Of a stretch of 64,000 nucleotides of DNA, positions 37,106-46,204 are shown one piece after another. The stretch covers positions 62,001 to 126,000 of the forward strand of contig CAMLJM010000003.1 in assembly GCA_946480475.1 (NCBI GenBank). Direction: 5' to 3'. The notes under the pieces were generated by a model, which saw only the letters and a list, made by a program, of their open reading frames with translations, was not told the origin of the DNA and did not search any database. The DNA is from an uncultured Alphaproteobacteria bacterium (GTDB lineage: Bacteria; Pseudomonadota; Alphaproteobacteria; Micavibrionales; Micavibrionaceae). Position 1 is the stretch's first letter. Each line of letters opens with the position of its first letter. The position numbers and the translations under genes are program-made.

Positions 37106-37579
37106 ATGAAATACATCCTGATTACGGCTGGTCTGCTTTTCCTCGCTGTTCCGCTTTCGGCCAAAGCGTACGCGCAGGAGGGTTCGCCCTGGCAGGCGCC
37201 ATTCCCCGGTGCCAATGTGCCTATGACTACGGAAGGTGAGGTCGATACGTCGCCGACATGTTTTCGCGTTATCAACCGCGCGCCATACACTGTCATGGGG
37301 TCGGTCTATACCAATTATTACGTGAACAAGGATCGCCAGAAGGCGCGTCATACATCCAACTTCCGTTTGGAAAAGGGGCAAAGCCAACCTTTCTGCACTT
37401 ATGGTCCGTTCTATGAGGGTCGAAAGCTGGAATTGGTTTTGCGCACCGTCCTGCCGATCTTCAGCTGCAAAACCATGATCGATGCTGACATTTATCTGAT
37501 GGGTAAAATGAATGAGGACGGTACGACCAAAACATGGGCGACCTGCCTGGATAAGCCCCAGACCAGCGCTATTCCCTGA
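37106..37579 (+). CDS. Unknown secreted/periplasmic protein, 157 aa
   Basis: A signal peptide (KYILITAGLLFLAVPLSAKAYAQ, cut after about residue 24) marks it as exported. The mature part has four Cys (CFRV, CTYG, CKTM, CLDK), possibly two disulfides, plus a strand-rich middle (YTVMGSVYTNYYVN). It is not recognised as a family member. The tight divergent spacing from tsaE (29 bp) means any promoter overlaps a coding region. It converges on divL, whose stop is 2 bp away. Confidence 0.75.
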   Translation: MKYILITAGLLFLAVPLSAKAYAQEGSPWQAPFPGANVPMTTEGEVDTSPTCFRVINRAPYTVMGSVYTNYYVNKDRQKARHTSNFRLEKGQSQPFCTYGPFYEGRKLELVLRTVLPIFSCKTMIDADIYLMGKMNEDGTTKTWATCLDKPQTSAIP

Positions 37580-37580
37580 T

Positions 37581-39896
37581 CTATTTTACGGGCAGATACA
37601 AATGTACTGTTGTACCCAGACCCACGTTGCTTTCCAGTTTAACTGATCCACCGTGCATTTCGATGATGGTCTTTACCAAGGACAATCCCAAGCCTGCGCC
37701 CCGCGAACCACGGACTTGCCCATTGCCGGACTGCACCCGCTCGAAGGGCAGGAACAGTCGTTCCTGATCTTCCGGGGCTATACCAGCTCCTGTGTCGCTG
37801 ACACTAATGTGTACGTTATCCCCAGTACGTACGGCTGAAAGCCTAATGTTTCCGCCCTCCGGCGTGAAATTAATGGCGTTACGCATCAGGTTTAACAGAA
37901 CCTGTTTCAGGCGGCGTGCGTCCGCCTGTATGCTGCCTGAATCGGGGGCGATTTCCATTTGGACAATAATACGTTCCTTGCCAGCCCATTCACGGGTAAG
38001 GTCGTAAATGCTTTGCATGATATCGCTAATAACAACATTGTCATTTGATAGCGACATTTGACCGGCCTCAATAGTTGAAAGGTCTAGAATATCATCAATC
38101 AGCTGTATCAGGCGTTCGCCTGCCTCATGGGTGCCGCTGGTATATTCCTTCTGTTTGGTGTTCAGGGGACCAAAATATTCGTTTTGCAGAATTTCGTTAA
38201 AACCCATGATCGCTGAAAGCGGTGTGCGCAATTGATAGGAAACATTGGCCAGGAAGTCGAGTTTCAGCTGTTCGGCGGTTTCCAGTGCATCATTCTTTTC
38301 GCGCAGCGCATTTTCGACCCGCATTTTGTCAGTGGCATCAATATGGGTGATGAGTACGCCACCATCAGGCAGGGGAACGGTTGACCAGGCAATATGTGTT
38401 CCATTCGCGCAAACCATAGTCCCAGAATTACTGGCGCGTTCCAGTCCCTGACGCAGCAGAACTTCGCGGGCGGCTGGCCAGTTTTCGGCTGCAAAATGGG
38501 GTTTCAGTCTTTCAATCAGGCGATTGATGTGTGGATTGTCCTTCAGATCTTCCGGGTGCAGGCCCCATAACGCTGCAAAAGACGGGTTTGAAAGGCGCAA
38601 ACGGCCATCGCCACCAAACACCACAACACCTTCCGTCAGGTTATCGAGCGTTTCGTTCTGCACGGCCACCAGTGTGTTATAGGATGATTCCAGTTCCAGC
38701 CGGCTAGTTACATCCTCGAATGTCATCATGATGCCGCCCATGGGGTGTGCAACCACCAACATGCGCAATGCGTTGCCATTTGGCAGGTAGAGCATATCTT
38801 CGTGCGGACCCATCAGGCCGGTGAACATATTAAGCCAGCTTTGCTTAAAGCGCCGGAAGTCAGCCTGCTCAGGAAGGCGTCTGTTCTCGCGCATCTTCTC
38901 CATGATGTCACCGAGCTTAGGGCCGGTATTGAGATATTGTTCTTCAAGACTCCAGAGCTGAGAGAACGCTGTGTTATAGAATTCGAGCTTTTGCTGCGAA
39001 TCAAAGATACCGATCGCCGAACCAAGCTGTTCGAGAAGTTCTTTGTTCGCGGCACTGTAACGCTTCTGTTCTGTTTCCAGCTCTTCTTCGCGCGTGATGT
39101 CCTGCGCCATGCCGATTGTCTGGTTTCCGCCAGGTACAGGCGCCTCTGTAATATTCACAAGTTTACGCTGGCCGTTTACAATCAGATGTCCGCGCAAGGT
39201 TTGTAGCTGTCCCTGATCCAAAGCAGTTTGCGCGAGGGCGCGATTTAAAGAGGCTGTGATCTGCTTTTTTAAAGGCTTGATGCCGAGTTCGCGCTGTTCA
39301 GCAATAACGGTTGCAGGTGTGATATCCAGTGCGCGCGCATAAGCACGATTGCACCACACAAGTTCCGTGCGGTTATTGCGCATCCATACCGGATAAGGTT
39401 GCTGATCGAGCGCCATCTGCAGGCGATCACGCTCTTCCTCGGCGCTTTTGCGTAATGTTCCTGCCAGATCCTGCTCGCGGCTCGATAGCGTGATGTCTTC
39501 CGCCCATAGTATGCTGAATAAGAGATTATCGTTTGTTACAGGCTTGCCGCGTTTTCCGGTCAGACGTACGGCGCGGGAGCGGTCGGCTGTTCGCGCATTC
39601 AGTACAAATGATTCACCGGCATTGTGCAGGCGTTCAAACAAGCCTTCTAAGGCTGCGGCATCACTGGCGCTTAAAGCGGCCTGCACATCATCAATCGTGC
39701 CGATTTCACGCAGGTTTAACAGGCTGGCAAAGCCGGGGCTGTATGCAACCTGACCCGTATTGGAAAATCCGCAATACTCTGCTGGCGCCGCCGAAAGGAA
39801 AGATTCCAGCTGTGCCTTCTCCAGCTGTGATTCACCAGTCACAGTGGCAGCAATCGATTTCCAGAAAGTTGGCTTTGTTGGTACGGACTTACTCAT
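37581..39896 (-). CDS. divL: DivL-like cell-cycle kinase with Tyr in place of the phosphorylatable His
   Basis: 771 aa (Caulobacter DivL is 769). PAS-type modules occupy about residues 30-140, 165-265, 285-400 and 410-520 (for example GIFDSQQKLEFYNTAFSQLW, VVVFGGDGRLRLSNPSFAALW). The dimerisation H-box reads FLANVSYQLRTPLSAI, with Tyr554 (codon 38235-38237) where histidine kinases have His. The ATP-binding domain is intact (VLLNLMRNAINFTPEGG, DTGAGIAPED, GAGLGLSLVKTIIE). No transmembrane helix is seen, unlike many DivL proteins. In Caulobacter DivL modulates the CckA-CtrA phosphorelay. The neighbourhood with tsaE and ahcY is the usual alphaproteobacterial one. Confidence 0.88.
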   Translation of the reverse strand: MSKSVPTKPTFWKSIAATVTGESQLEKAQLESFLSAAPAEYCGFSNTGQVAYSPGFASLLNLREIGTIDDVQAALSASDAAALEGLFERLHNAGESFVLNARTADRSRAVRLTGKRGKPVTNDNLLFSILWAEDITLSSREQDLAGTLRKSAEEERDRLQMALDQQPYPVWMRNNRTELVWCNRAYARALDITPATVIAEQRELGIKPLKKQITASLNRALAQTALDQGQLQTLRGHLIVNGQRKLVNITEAPVPGGNQTIGMAQDITREEELETEQKRYSAANKELLEQLGSAIGIFDSQQKLEFYNTAFSQLWSLEEQYLNTGPKLGDIMEKMRENRRLPEQADFRRFKQSWLNMFTGLMGPHEDMLYLPNGNALRMLVVAHPMGGIMMTFEDVTSRLELESSYNTLVAVQNETLDNLTEGVVVFGGDGRLRLSNPSFAALWGLHPEDLKDNPHINRLIERLKPHFAAENWPAAREVLLRQGLERASNSGTMVCANGTHIAWSTVPLPDGGVLITHIDATDKMRVENALREKNDALETAEQLKLDFLANVSYQLRTPLSAIMGFNEILQNEYFGPLNTKQKEYTSGTHEAGERLIQLIDDILDLSTIEAGQMSLSNDNVVISDIMQSIYDLTREWAGKERIIVQMEIAPDSGSIQADARRLKQVLLNLMRNAINFTPEGGNIRLSAVRTGDNVHISVSDTGAGIAPEDQERLFLPFERVQSGNGQVRGSRGAGLGLSLVKTIIEMHGGSVKLESNVGLGTTVHLYLPVK

Positions 39897-40040
39897 GGCG
39901 GGCCTATTTTAAAAGGCCGCTCGATAAATAACAACGGTCATCCTGGGTTTTGGCTTCGGTTACAGACTTTTTGTGGGAACGAAGCAGAGGGCTGGGTGTT
40001 GGTGGCTCTGATCACACACCCCCGGCAAAGGACAACCCAG

Positions 40041-40685
40041 ATGCTCAAAAGAATTTTACTCTTAACAGGCTTGCTTGTTTCATTGGGCGCGGTTTCGGTA
40101 CAGGCACAGAATTTTGGACAGCGCGGCACCGAAGATTTCACAGGCCCTTACGTGGGCGGTACGGTTGGTTACAGTTGGGGTGATTTTGACGCCGACGTTA
40201 CAACAGGAGGCATAGGTGTCGCCAGCGACGATCCGGACATGGATGGCTGGCAAGGCGGTTTTCTCGGTGGTTACGGGTTCCAGTTTGATACAGGCATGAG
40301 CCATGGCTGGAATGGTTTCTTAGGGCTGGAGGCCGGCTATGAATGGAGCAGCGCTGATGGTTCTGTTTTTGGCGTCGATGTCGATAAAGAAGACACGGTG
40401 TTACTGACATTACGTCCGGGTATGGCCTGGGGCGATACGGCGCTGGGTTACGGTATCATCGGTTACAGCCGTACACAGTTCGAAGCGGACGGCGAAGAAG
40501 AATGGCTTGATGGTCTGGTTCTGGGTGCGGGAACCGAGCTTTACACAGTGGGTCCGTTCAAGACACGTCTTGAATACGTATATACCAACTACGAAGATGC
40601 TGAATATGATCTTGGCGGCGGTACAGCGCTGAATGTCGAAGGTCAGGAACATGCCTTCAAACTAGGTGGTATCTTCCGGTTCTAG
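40041..40685 (+). CDS. Outer-membrane beta-barrel protein (Omp25/OmpA-like)
   Basis: 214 aa. A signal peptide (LKRILLLTGLLVSLGAVSVQA, cut near residue 22) is followed by alternating Gly/aromatic strands typical of an eight-stranded barrel: FTGPYVGGTVGYSWG, GFLGGYGFQFD, GFLGLEAGYEW, TALGYGIIGYSRT. It ends HAFKLGGIFRF with a terminal Phe, the BAM recognition signal. The in-frame start 45 bp upstream is unlikely because ATG 40041 has AAAGGA at 8-nt spacing and starts the signal. It converges on ahcY over a bidirectional terminator. Confidence 0.88.
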   Translation: MLKRILLLTGLLVSLGAVSVQAQNFGQRGTEDFTGPYVGGTVGYSWGDFDADVTTGGIGVASDDPDMDGWQGGFLGGYGFQFDTGMSHGWNGFLGLEAGYEWSSADGSVFGVDVDKEDTVLLTLRPGMAWGDTALGYGIIGYSRTQFEADGEEEWLDGLVLGAGTELYTVGPFKTRLEYVYTNYEDAEYDLGGGTALNVEGQEHAFKLGGIFRF

Positions 40686-40700
40686 TTTGATCGGAATTAA

Positions 40701-40727
40701 AAAAGCCCCGCAAGTTGCGGGGCTTTT
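40701..40727. terminator. Bidirectional terminator between beta-barrel gene and ahcY
   Basis: AAAAGCCCCGCAA (40701-40713) and TTGCGGGGCTTTT (40715-40727) are perfect complements; A-run before and T-run after let it act on both strands. Confidence 0.9.
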
Positions 40728-40744
40728 TGTTATTCATACTAATA

Positions 40745-42061
40745 TTAGTAACGGTATTGATCGTTCTTGAACGGGCCTTCGACGTCAACGCCGATATAAT
40801 TAGCCTGCTCTTTGTTTAGCTTGGTCAGTTTCACGCCCAGTTTCTCGAGGTGCAGTGCCGCGACTTTCTCATCAAGGTGTTTCGGCAGAACATAGACCTT
40901 ACCCACTTCGTAAGCGGATGTGTTGGTCCAGAGTTCGATCTGCGCCAGTGTCTGGTTGGTGAAGGATGCAGACATCACAAAGCTGGGGTGGCCTGTTGCG
41001 CAACCCAGGTTCACAAGACGGCCTTCCGCCAGCATGATTATGCGCTTGCCGTCCGGGAATTCGATTTCGTCGACTTGCGGCTTCACATTATGCCACTTGA
41101 GGTTACGCAGCGCTTCAACCTGGATTTCGGAATCGAAGTGACCAATGTTGCAAACGATGGCGCGGTCTTTCATCTTGCGCATGTGCTCGATGGTGATGAC
41201 GTCGATGTTACCGGTTGTGGTAACAAAGATGTCGGCTTTGGACTGCACATCTTCCATGGTCAGAACTTCGTAACCTTCCATCGCGGCCTGCAGTGCGCAG
41301 ATCGGATCGATTTCTGTCACGATCACGCGCGCACCTTGTGAACGAAGTGATTCAGCTGAACCTTTGCCCACATCGCCATAACCGCAAACAACAGCCACTT
41401 TACCGGCCATCATCACGTCTGTTGCGCGGCGGATACCGTCAACCAGTGACTCGCGGCAACCGTATTTGTTGTCGAACTTGGATTTTGTTACCGAGTCATT
41501 GACGTTGATGGCGCGTGCTTTCAGTGTGCCTTTCTTCGCCATTTCCATCAGGCGGTGAACGCCTGTTGTTGTTTCTTCGGAAATACCCTTCACGTCTTTC
41601 ATCAGGTCCGGGTAATCTTTATGCATGATGGTGGTCAGGTCGCCGCCATCATCAAGGATCATGTTCGGTACCCAGCCATTCGGACCTTTGATTGTCTGGT
41701 GAATGCACCATTCAGCTTCTTCGTTGGTTTGGCCCTTCCAGGCAAATACAGCGCAGGTGCCTTTCGCAGCGATCGCTGCCGCCGCATGATCTTGTGTCGA
41801 GAAGATATTGCATGAAGACCAGCGCACTTCAGCGCCCAGCGCTTCCAACGTTTCAATCAGAACAGCGGTCTGGATTGTCATGTGCAGGCAACCGGCAATG
41901 CGTGCGCCTTTCAGCGGTTGCGTTGGACCATATTCCTTACGGATAGACATCAGGCCCGGCATTTCTGTCTCGGCAATGACGATCTCCTTACGGCCCCATT
42001 CGGCCAGCGAAATATCTTTCACTTTATAGTCGTTCTGTACGGCTTTGGGCGCAGCGGTCAT
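40745..42061 (-). CDS. ahcY: S-adenosylhomocysteine hydrolase
   Basis: 438 aa NAD-dependent enzyme splitting S-adenosylhomocysteine to homocysteine and adenosine, so it keeps methylation running. Seen are [21 protein letters not shown] at the substrate domain, the NAD site [18 protein letters not shown] and the segment [17 protein letters not shown]. The C-terminus KNDQYRY holds the Lys and Tyr that reach into the neighbouring NAD site. The AAGGA ribosome site lies a few bases before ATG. No SAH riboswitch fold was evident in the short leader. Confidence 0.97.
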   Translation of the reverse strand: MTAAPKAVQNDYKVKDISLAEWGRKEIVIAETEMPGLMSIRKEYGPTQPLKGARIAGCLHMTIQTAVLIETLEALGAEVRWSSCNIFSTQDHAAAAIAAKGTCAVFAWKGQTNEEAEWCIHQTIKGPNGWVPNMILDDGGDLTTIMHKDYPDLMKDVKGISEETTTGVHRLMEMAKKGTLKARAINVNDSVTKSKFDNKYGCRESLVDGIRRATDVMMAGKVAVVCGYGDVGKGSAESLRSQGARVIVTEIDPICALQAAMEGYEVLTMEDVQSKADIFVTTTGNIDVITIEHMRKMKDRAIVCNIGHFDSEIQVEALRNLKWHNVKPQVDEIEFPDGKRIIMLAEGRLVNLGCATGHPSFVMSASFTNQTLAQIELWTNTSAYEVGKVYVLPKHLDEKVAALHLEKLGVKLTKLNKEQANYIGVDVEGPFKNDQYRY

Positions 42062-42189
42062 AGTTAAATCCTTAAAAGGTTAGAGCTTTAATAGTGGGGG
42101 CGGTTTTACCGGTTATTAAGAAAACTGCGACAGAATAGGGTTTCGTGCTGAAAAGGCAAGAAAAACCACAGATTCTGGGGAATTAATTC

Positions 42190-42663
42190 ATGGGTTTGAA
42201 CTATCGTGCCGGCAAAGACACCCTTACAGGTCAACAGGCTCTTTTCGCTGTCCAAAAAGGCGGCTTGCCCTTTAACAGCGCTCCGGTTTTTCCTGTGGCA
42301 ACATTGATTGCCCCGACAAAGGGTTTTCCCCTTTCTGCTCAACAGGTTGCTGAAAACATTGCTGACCTTTTGAACCATAGGGCACCTCTGCACAGGCTCT
42401 CATCAGGGAACGAACAAATCTTCTATACCCGTACCGATGATGCCATCATCCTTAAAACCAAGGGGACTGGCGATGGCGTGTCTGTTCCCGCGCTGAGTAT
42501 TACCGTTTGCAGCAAAAGCTCTGTGGCGGATGTCGCGCAGGATGTTCTGGCACTCATGGATCAGGATTTTATGAGACGTGTCTGCAATACCATCGTCCCT
42601 GATAGCGAACCTGCGGCCACTGCGCAGCAAAAAGGACCTAAAGGTCCCTCTGCCAAGTTTTAG
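42190..42663 (+). CDS. Unknown protein, 157 aa
   Basis: Not recognised. A GGGGAA ribosome site sits 7 nt before ATG. The protein has no signal peptide or membrane segment. It has a central beta-rich region (ALSITVCSKSSVADVAQDVLALMDQDF) and a Lys/Pro-rich tail. It lies between divergent ahcY and convergent rapZ, whose stop is 2 bp downstream. Confidence 0.65.
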   Translation: MGLNYRAGKDTLTGQQALFAVQKGGLPFNSAPVFPVATLIAPTKGFPLSAQQVAENIADLLNHRAPLHRLSSGNEQIFYTRTDDAIILKTKGTGDGVSVPALSITVCSKSSVADVAQDVLALMDQDFMRRVCNTIVPDSEPAATAQQKGPKGPSAKF

Positions 42664-42665
42664 AT

Positions 42666-43520
42666 TTAACGCGCTATATCGCGATGCAAAATACTGATTT
42701 CAAAGCCCTGCGCCTCCAGCCAGGGCTTTAGTATTTCCACAGTATAAATCGAACGATGGTGGCCGCCTGTACAACCAATAGCAATTGTCAGATAGCTTTT
42801 ACCTTCGGCGGCATAACGGGGCAGCAAAGGCGAAATCAGATTTTTGGCATTGGCGGTAAATGCAGCAAAGTCTGGATCGGTTGCAATATATTCGCCGACC
42901 GCGCTGTCAAGCCCGGTCAGGTTTTTGAGGGCTGGTTCCCAATATGGATTTTTCAGAAAACGTACGTCAAGAACCATGTCTGCTTCACGCGGCAGGCCAA
43001 AGCGAAAACCGAAAGACATCAGGGTGATGGTCAGATGTCCTTTAACCCCCTTGCCGAACAGACCCTCGATCATGCGGTTATGTACGTGGATGGACATTCC
43101 AGTTGTATCGATGACATGATCGGCTTCGGCCTGCAGCGGAGCCAGTAATTCCTGCTCGATTTTGATCCCGGCGCTGGGCGGGCGATCCTGTGCCAGCGGA
43201 TGGCGGCGGCGTGTTTCCGTAAATCTTTTTTGCAGCTCGGTTTCATCCGCGGTCAGGTAAACAAGCGTTGCAGACGTACGGCGGCAGACAGCGAGAAGCT
43301 CTTCGGCAGAGAAGCCGCGTGAGCGGGCATCAACGCCAATTGCCATCGGGTGTGGGCCACGTGCGTTATCTGCCAAAAGCGCTTCCACCAAGGTAAGTGG
43401 GAAGTTGTCGAATGTTTCAAAACCCATGTCCTGCAGATGCTTAAGTGTGGATGACATGCCGGCACCAGAAAGGCCTGTCACAATCAGGAGCGGGGGTTTT
43501 GGTTCTATTGTACCTGTCAT
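42666..43520 (-). CDS. rapZ: RapZ/YvcJ-family RNase adapter, P-loop Lys replaced
   Basis: 284 aa. The N-terminal P-loop reads GLSGAGMSSTL (about residues 16-26), with Met where the canonical Walker A has Lys. FDNFPLTLVEALL, the VYLTADETELQKRF segment and the C-terminal domain (FGFRFGLPREADMVLDVRFL, IAIGCTGGHHRSIYTVE) fit RapZ/YvcJ. These proteins bind nucleotide and, in E. coli, direct RNase E to the small RNA GlmZ; in alphaproteobacteria the role is less defined. It follows chvG by 16 bp. In many alphaproteobacteria hprK sits between them and PTS genes follow; neither is here. Confidence 0.9.
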   Translation of the reverse strand: MTGTIEPKPPLLIVTGLSGAGMSSTLKHLQDMGFETFDNFPLTLVEALLADNARGPHPMAIGVDARSRGFSAEELLAVCRRTSATLVYLTADETELQKRFTETRRRHPLAQDRPPSAGIKIEQELLAPLQAEADHVIDTTGMSIHVHNRMIEGLFGKGVKGHLTITLMSFGFRFGLPREADMVLDVRFLKNPYWEPALKNLTGLDSAVGEYIATDPDFAAFTANAKNLISPLLPRYAAEGKSYLTIAIGCTGGHHRSIYTVEILKPWLEAQGFEISILHRDIAR

Positions 43521-43536
43521 TGTATGTGTGCCTTCC

Positions 43537-45324
43537 CTATGCCCGTTCCAGTTCTACGGTAAAACGTGTGCCCGTAACAGCGTCGCCGTTGTTCTGGCGG
43601 TTCTCTGCCCAAATTTTGCCACCATGGGCGGTGACGATCTGGTGGGCAATGGAAAGGCCGAGGCCGGAATGGCGACCGTATGCCTCATGCTTGGGTCGCT
43701 CACTATAGAAGCGTTCAAAGATGGCGCCGAGCTTATTTTCCGGAATGCCTGGTCCTTGATCGTCTACAGTCACGCGTACGACGTTCTTGTCAACGGTGAT
43801 GGTGATGGTCACCAGTCCGCGCGCTGGCGAGAATGACAAAGCGTTGGAAATCAGGTTTTCAAACACCTGGGCCAGGCGGCTTTCATTGCCGCGCACCATA
43901 ATCGGCGGTGTGCCATTTGTGACCAGACGGATCTGGGGAGTCTCATCGGCGCTCCGTCCTGTGAAATTATCACGCAGGCCTGTGCGTTCCATCGGGTTTT
44001 TGTGCGCATCGGCCAGTTTGTGCAGCAAAAGATACATATCGACATTATCCATGGCATCGCGGGACAGCTCAGCATCCAGGCGCGAGGCATTGGAAATATC
44101 TGTAATCAGGCGGTCAAGGCGCTGGACATCATGCTGGATGATCTCCATCAATTTATCCTTATCCTTTTGATTTTTAACGATGGCGGCCGTCTCTACGGCA
44201 CTGCGTAAGGATGTCAGCGGGTTCTTAATCTCATGCGAAACATCTGCAGCAAAACGTTCAATGGTATCCATCCGGTCCCATAGGGCATGCGTCATCGCAC
44301 GCAGCGAAACTGACAGATCGCCGATCTCATCATTACGACGACTGAGGTCAGGAATCTCAATCTGGCGGCCGCCCTTGCCCAGGCGGATACTTTCAGCAGC
44401 CCGCGCCAAGCGTTTTAAAGGCCTGCCGATAATGCCAGCAAGATAGAGGGACAGGAAAATCGTAATACTCAGAGAACCGGTAAATACGGTGAGCACCTCA
44501 AAACGTACCTGGTTCATGGCTTGCTCAACGGCTTTGCCCTCCCGGGTGAGAACAACCACGCCCATCACCTGCCGGATTTTCTGCACGGGGGCAGCGGCAG
44601 ACAGGATAATCTTTCCATCGACATGCCGCCAGGCAGTACCGCTGACATGGCCCTCCAATGCAAACGATGCATCAGGAAAATCATTTACATCCTTGGAATT
44701 GACCATCGGGTAGAGATCGAGACCCTCGTTATGGGGGAGTATGAAAGTGAGGAACTGCGCCGTTTTCAAAATTACTTTCTGCAGGGCACGTACAGGGGCC
44801 GGCGGCCCCATCGGTTCTTTGTGCCGAATAGCGCTGCGAGACAGCAGTTCCTCTGAGTCCCCGACCATTTTGCCGTCAATATTGAACAGGTACGTACGGC
44901 TGTCCGTGGTTTCACCCAGACGGCGCACCATACGACGGGCCAGTTCGGGGACCAATGTTTCAATTTCGACCGGTTTTGCAAACAGGAACGGGCGGCCTTG
45001 CTCGACCGGTTTGATGGCGCCTTCGGCAATAGCGCCTGCAAAAACCTGTGCTTCCGCCTTTAAAGTCTCTAGCTCCGCGCGGATCAGGTTGTCCTGATAC
45101 TGACCCATATAGAGGATACCCAGCACCAGAACAAAAGGCGCTACCAGGTTGACAGCCAGAATACGCAGGGTGAGGCGGCTTGAGCGCCTGCGGCCTTTAC
45201 GGGGCTGCCCGGGTTTCAGGGGTTTATCAGGATTATTGATAATGCTGAAGAATGGGTTCAGTAACGACTCGTCGCCCGGGTCGTCCAGATCATCCTTATT
45301 CTTCTTTGTATTTGTATCCGACAC
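43537..45324 (-). CDS. chvG: Sensor histidine kinase ChvG
   Basis: 595 aa membrane sensor of acid/envelope stress. Basic cytosolic N-terminus, first transmembrane helix near residues 52-70 ([19 protein letters not shown]), a periplasmic domain to about 275, second helix ([21 protein letters not shown]) and a HAMP segment. The H-box [16 protein letters not shown] has His364 and the catalytic domain has N-box [25 protein letters not shown] and [12 protein letters not shown]. Start is GTG 45324, which overlaps the chvI end by 29 bp, so the start could lie further in. It phosphorylates ChvI. Confidence 0.93.
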   Translation of the reverse strand: MSDTNTKKNKDDLDDPGDESLLNPFFSIINNPDKPLKPGQPRKGRRRSSRLTLRILAVNLVAPFVLVLGILYMGQYQDNLIRAELETLKAEAQVFAGAIAEGAIKPVEQGRPFLFAKPVEIETLVPELARRMVRRLGETTDSRTYLFNIDGKMVGDSEELLSRSAIRHKEPMGPPAPVRALQKVILKTAQFLTFILPHNEGLDLYPMVNSKDVNDFPDASFALEGHVSGTAWRHVDGKIILSAAAPVQKIRQVMGVVVLTREGKAVEQAMNQVRFEVLTVFTGSLSITIFLSLYLAGIIGRPLKRLARAAESIRLGKGGRQIEIPDLSRRNDEIGDLSVSLRAMTHALWDRMDTIERFAADVSHEIKNPLTSLRSAVETAAIVKNQKDKDKLMEIIQHDVQRLDRLITDISNASRLDAELSRDAMDNVDMYLLLHKLADAHKNPMERTGLRDNFTGRSADETPQIRLVTNGTPPIMVRGNESRLAQVFENLISNALSFSPARGLVTITITVDKNVVRVTVDDQGPGIPENKLGAIFERFYSERPKHEAYGRHSGLGLSIAHQIVTAHGGKIWAENRQNNGDAVTGTRFTVELERA

Positions 45325-46036
45325 CGTACAGGGTCTCTATCTGCGAAAATTCATTATCAACGACACGGAATTTCTTACGGATGCGCTTGATGTGCGAATC
45401 AATGGTCCGGTCATCGACATAGATATTCTCACCATAGGCCATATCGATCAACTGGTCGCGGTTTTTTACGTGACCGGGACGAATGGCGAGCGCTTTCAGG
45501 AGCAGATATTCCGTAACAGTCAGGTCTACAGCCATACCTTTCCAGGTGCATACATGGCGGGCATCGTCCAGAACCAGGTTGCCACGCGTAGTGATGGCGG
45601 CCTCTTCGGTCGATTTGCTGGCGGCCGCAGCGACCTGATTGCGCAGAGCTTCCCGGCGCAGCAGGGCGCGGATACGCTCGATCAACAGGCGCTGGGAGAA
45701 AGGCTTGGTGATGTAATCGTCAGCGCCCATGCGCAGGCCGATCACTTCGTCTACTTCGTCGTCCTTGGATGTCAGGAAAATGACAGGCAGCGCCGATTTT
45801 TCGCGTAGCTTGGAGAGAACTTCCATGCCGTCCATACGCGGCATCTTGATATCGAGTACCACCAGATCCGGCGTATTGGTTGTAATCCCCTTCAGCCCTT
45901 CTTCCCCGTCATTATAGGTTTTTACCTTAAAGCCTTCTGCTTCCAGCGCCATGGCCACGGATGTCAGGATGTTGCGGTCATCGTCCACAAGGGCAATGGT
46001 CTGCTGGGGGGTAATGCCGGGTGTAATATTGTTCAT
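45296..46036 (-). CDS. chvI: Response regulator ChvI (OmpR family)
   Basis: 246 aa from ATG 46036. Receiver domain with IALVDDDRN, phosphoacceptor Asp62 in [23 protein letters not shown] and the [11 protein letters not shown]ys. The C-terminal winged helix (about 150-246) has [23 protein letters not shown] and [11 protein letters not shown]. Longer starts exist at 46078 (with GGGAG 10 nt upstream) and 46120, but the added residues are not family-like. It controls envelope and exopolysaccharide genes in alphaproteobacteria, cotranscribed with chvG. Confidence 0.92.
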   Translation of the reverse strand: MNNITPGITPQQTIALVDDDRNILTSVAMALEAEGFKVKTYNDGEEGLKGITTNTPDLVVLDIKMPRMDGMEVLSKLREKSALPVIFLTSKDDEVDEVIGLRMGADDYITKPFSQRLLIERIRALLRREALRNQVAAAASKSTEEAAITTRGNLVLDDARHVCTWKGMAVDLTVTEYLLLKALAIRPGHVKNRDQLIDMAYGENIYVDDRTIDSHIKRIRKKFRVVDNEFSQIETLYGVGYKYKEE

Positions 46037-46204
46037 AGGTCTTTGTATAACGGGTGTAGGGATAGCGGTAAAGAGCATGATGCAGGATCTCCCAAATAAC
46101 AATCCAATTATCACAAACATATATTTGCGAGGTGTCTATAATGGGGCAGGAATATGGTATTTTAGCTTCAATCTTAAGGCCCTAAAGGGGGCCTTGTGCC
46201 TTTT

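Noticed and set aside
42062..42189. Possible SAH or SAM riboswitch upstream of ahcY
   Set aside because: The leader is short and no conserved riboswitch stem pattern could be recognised.
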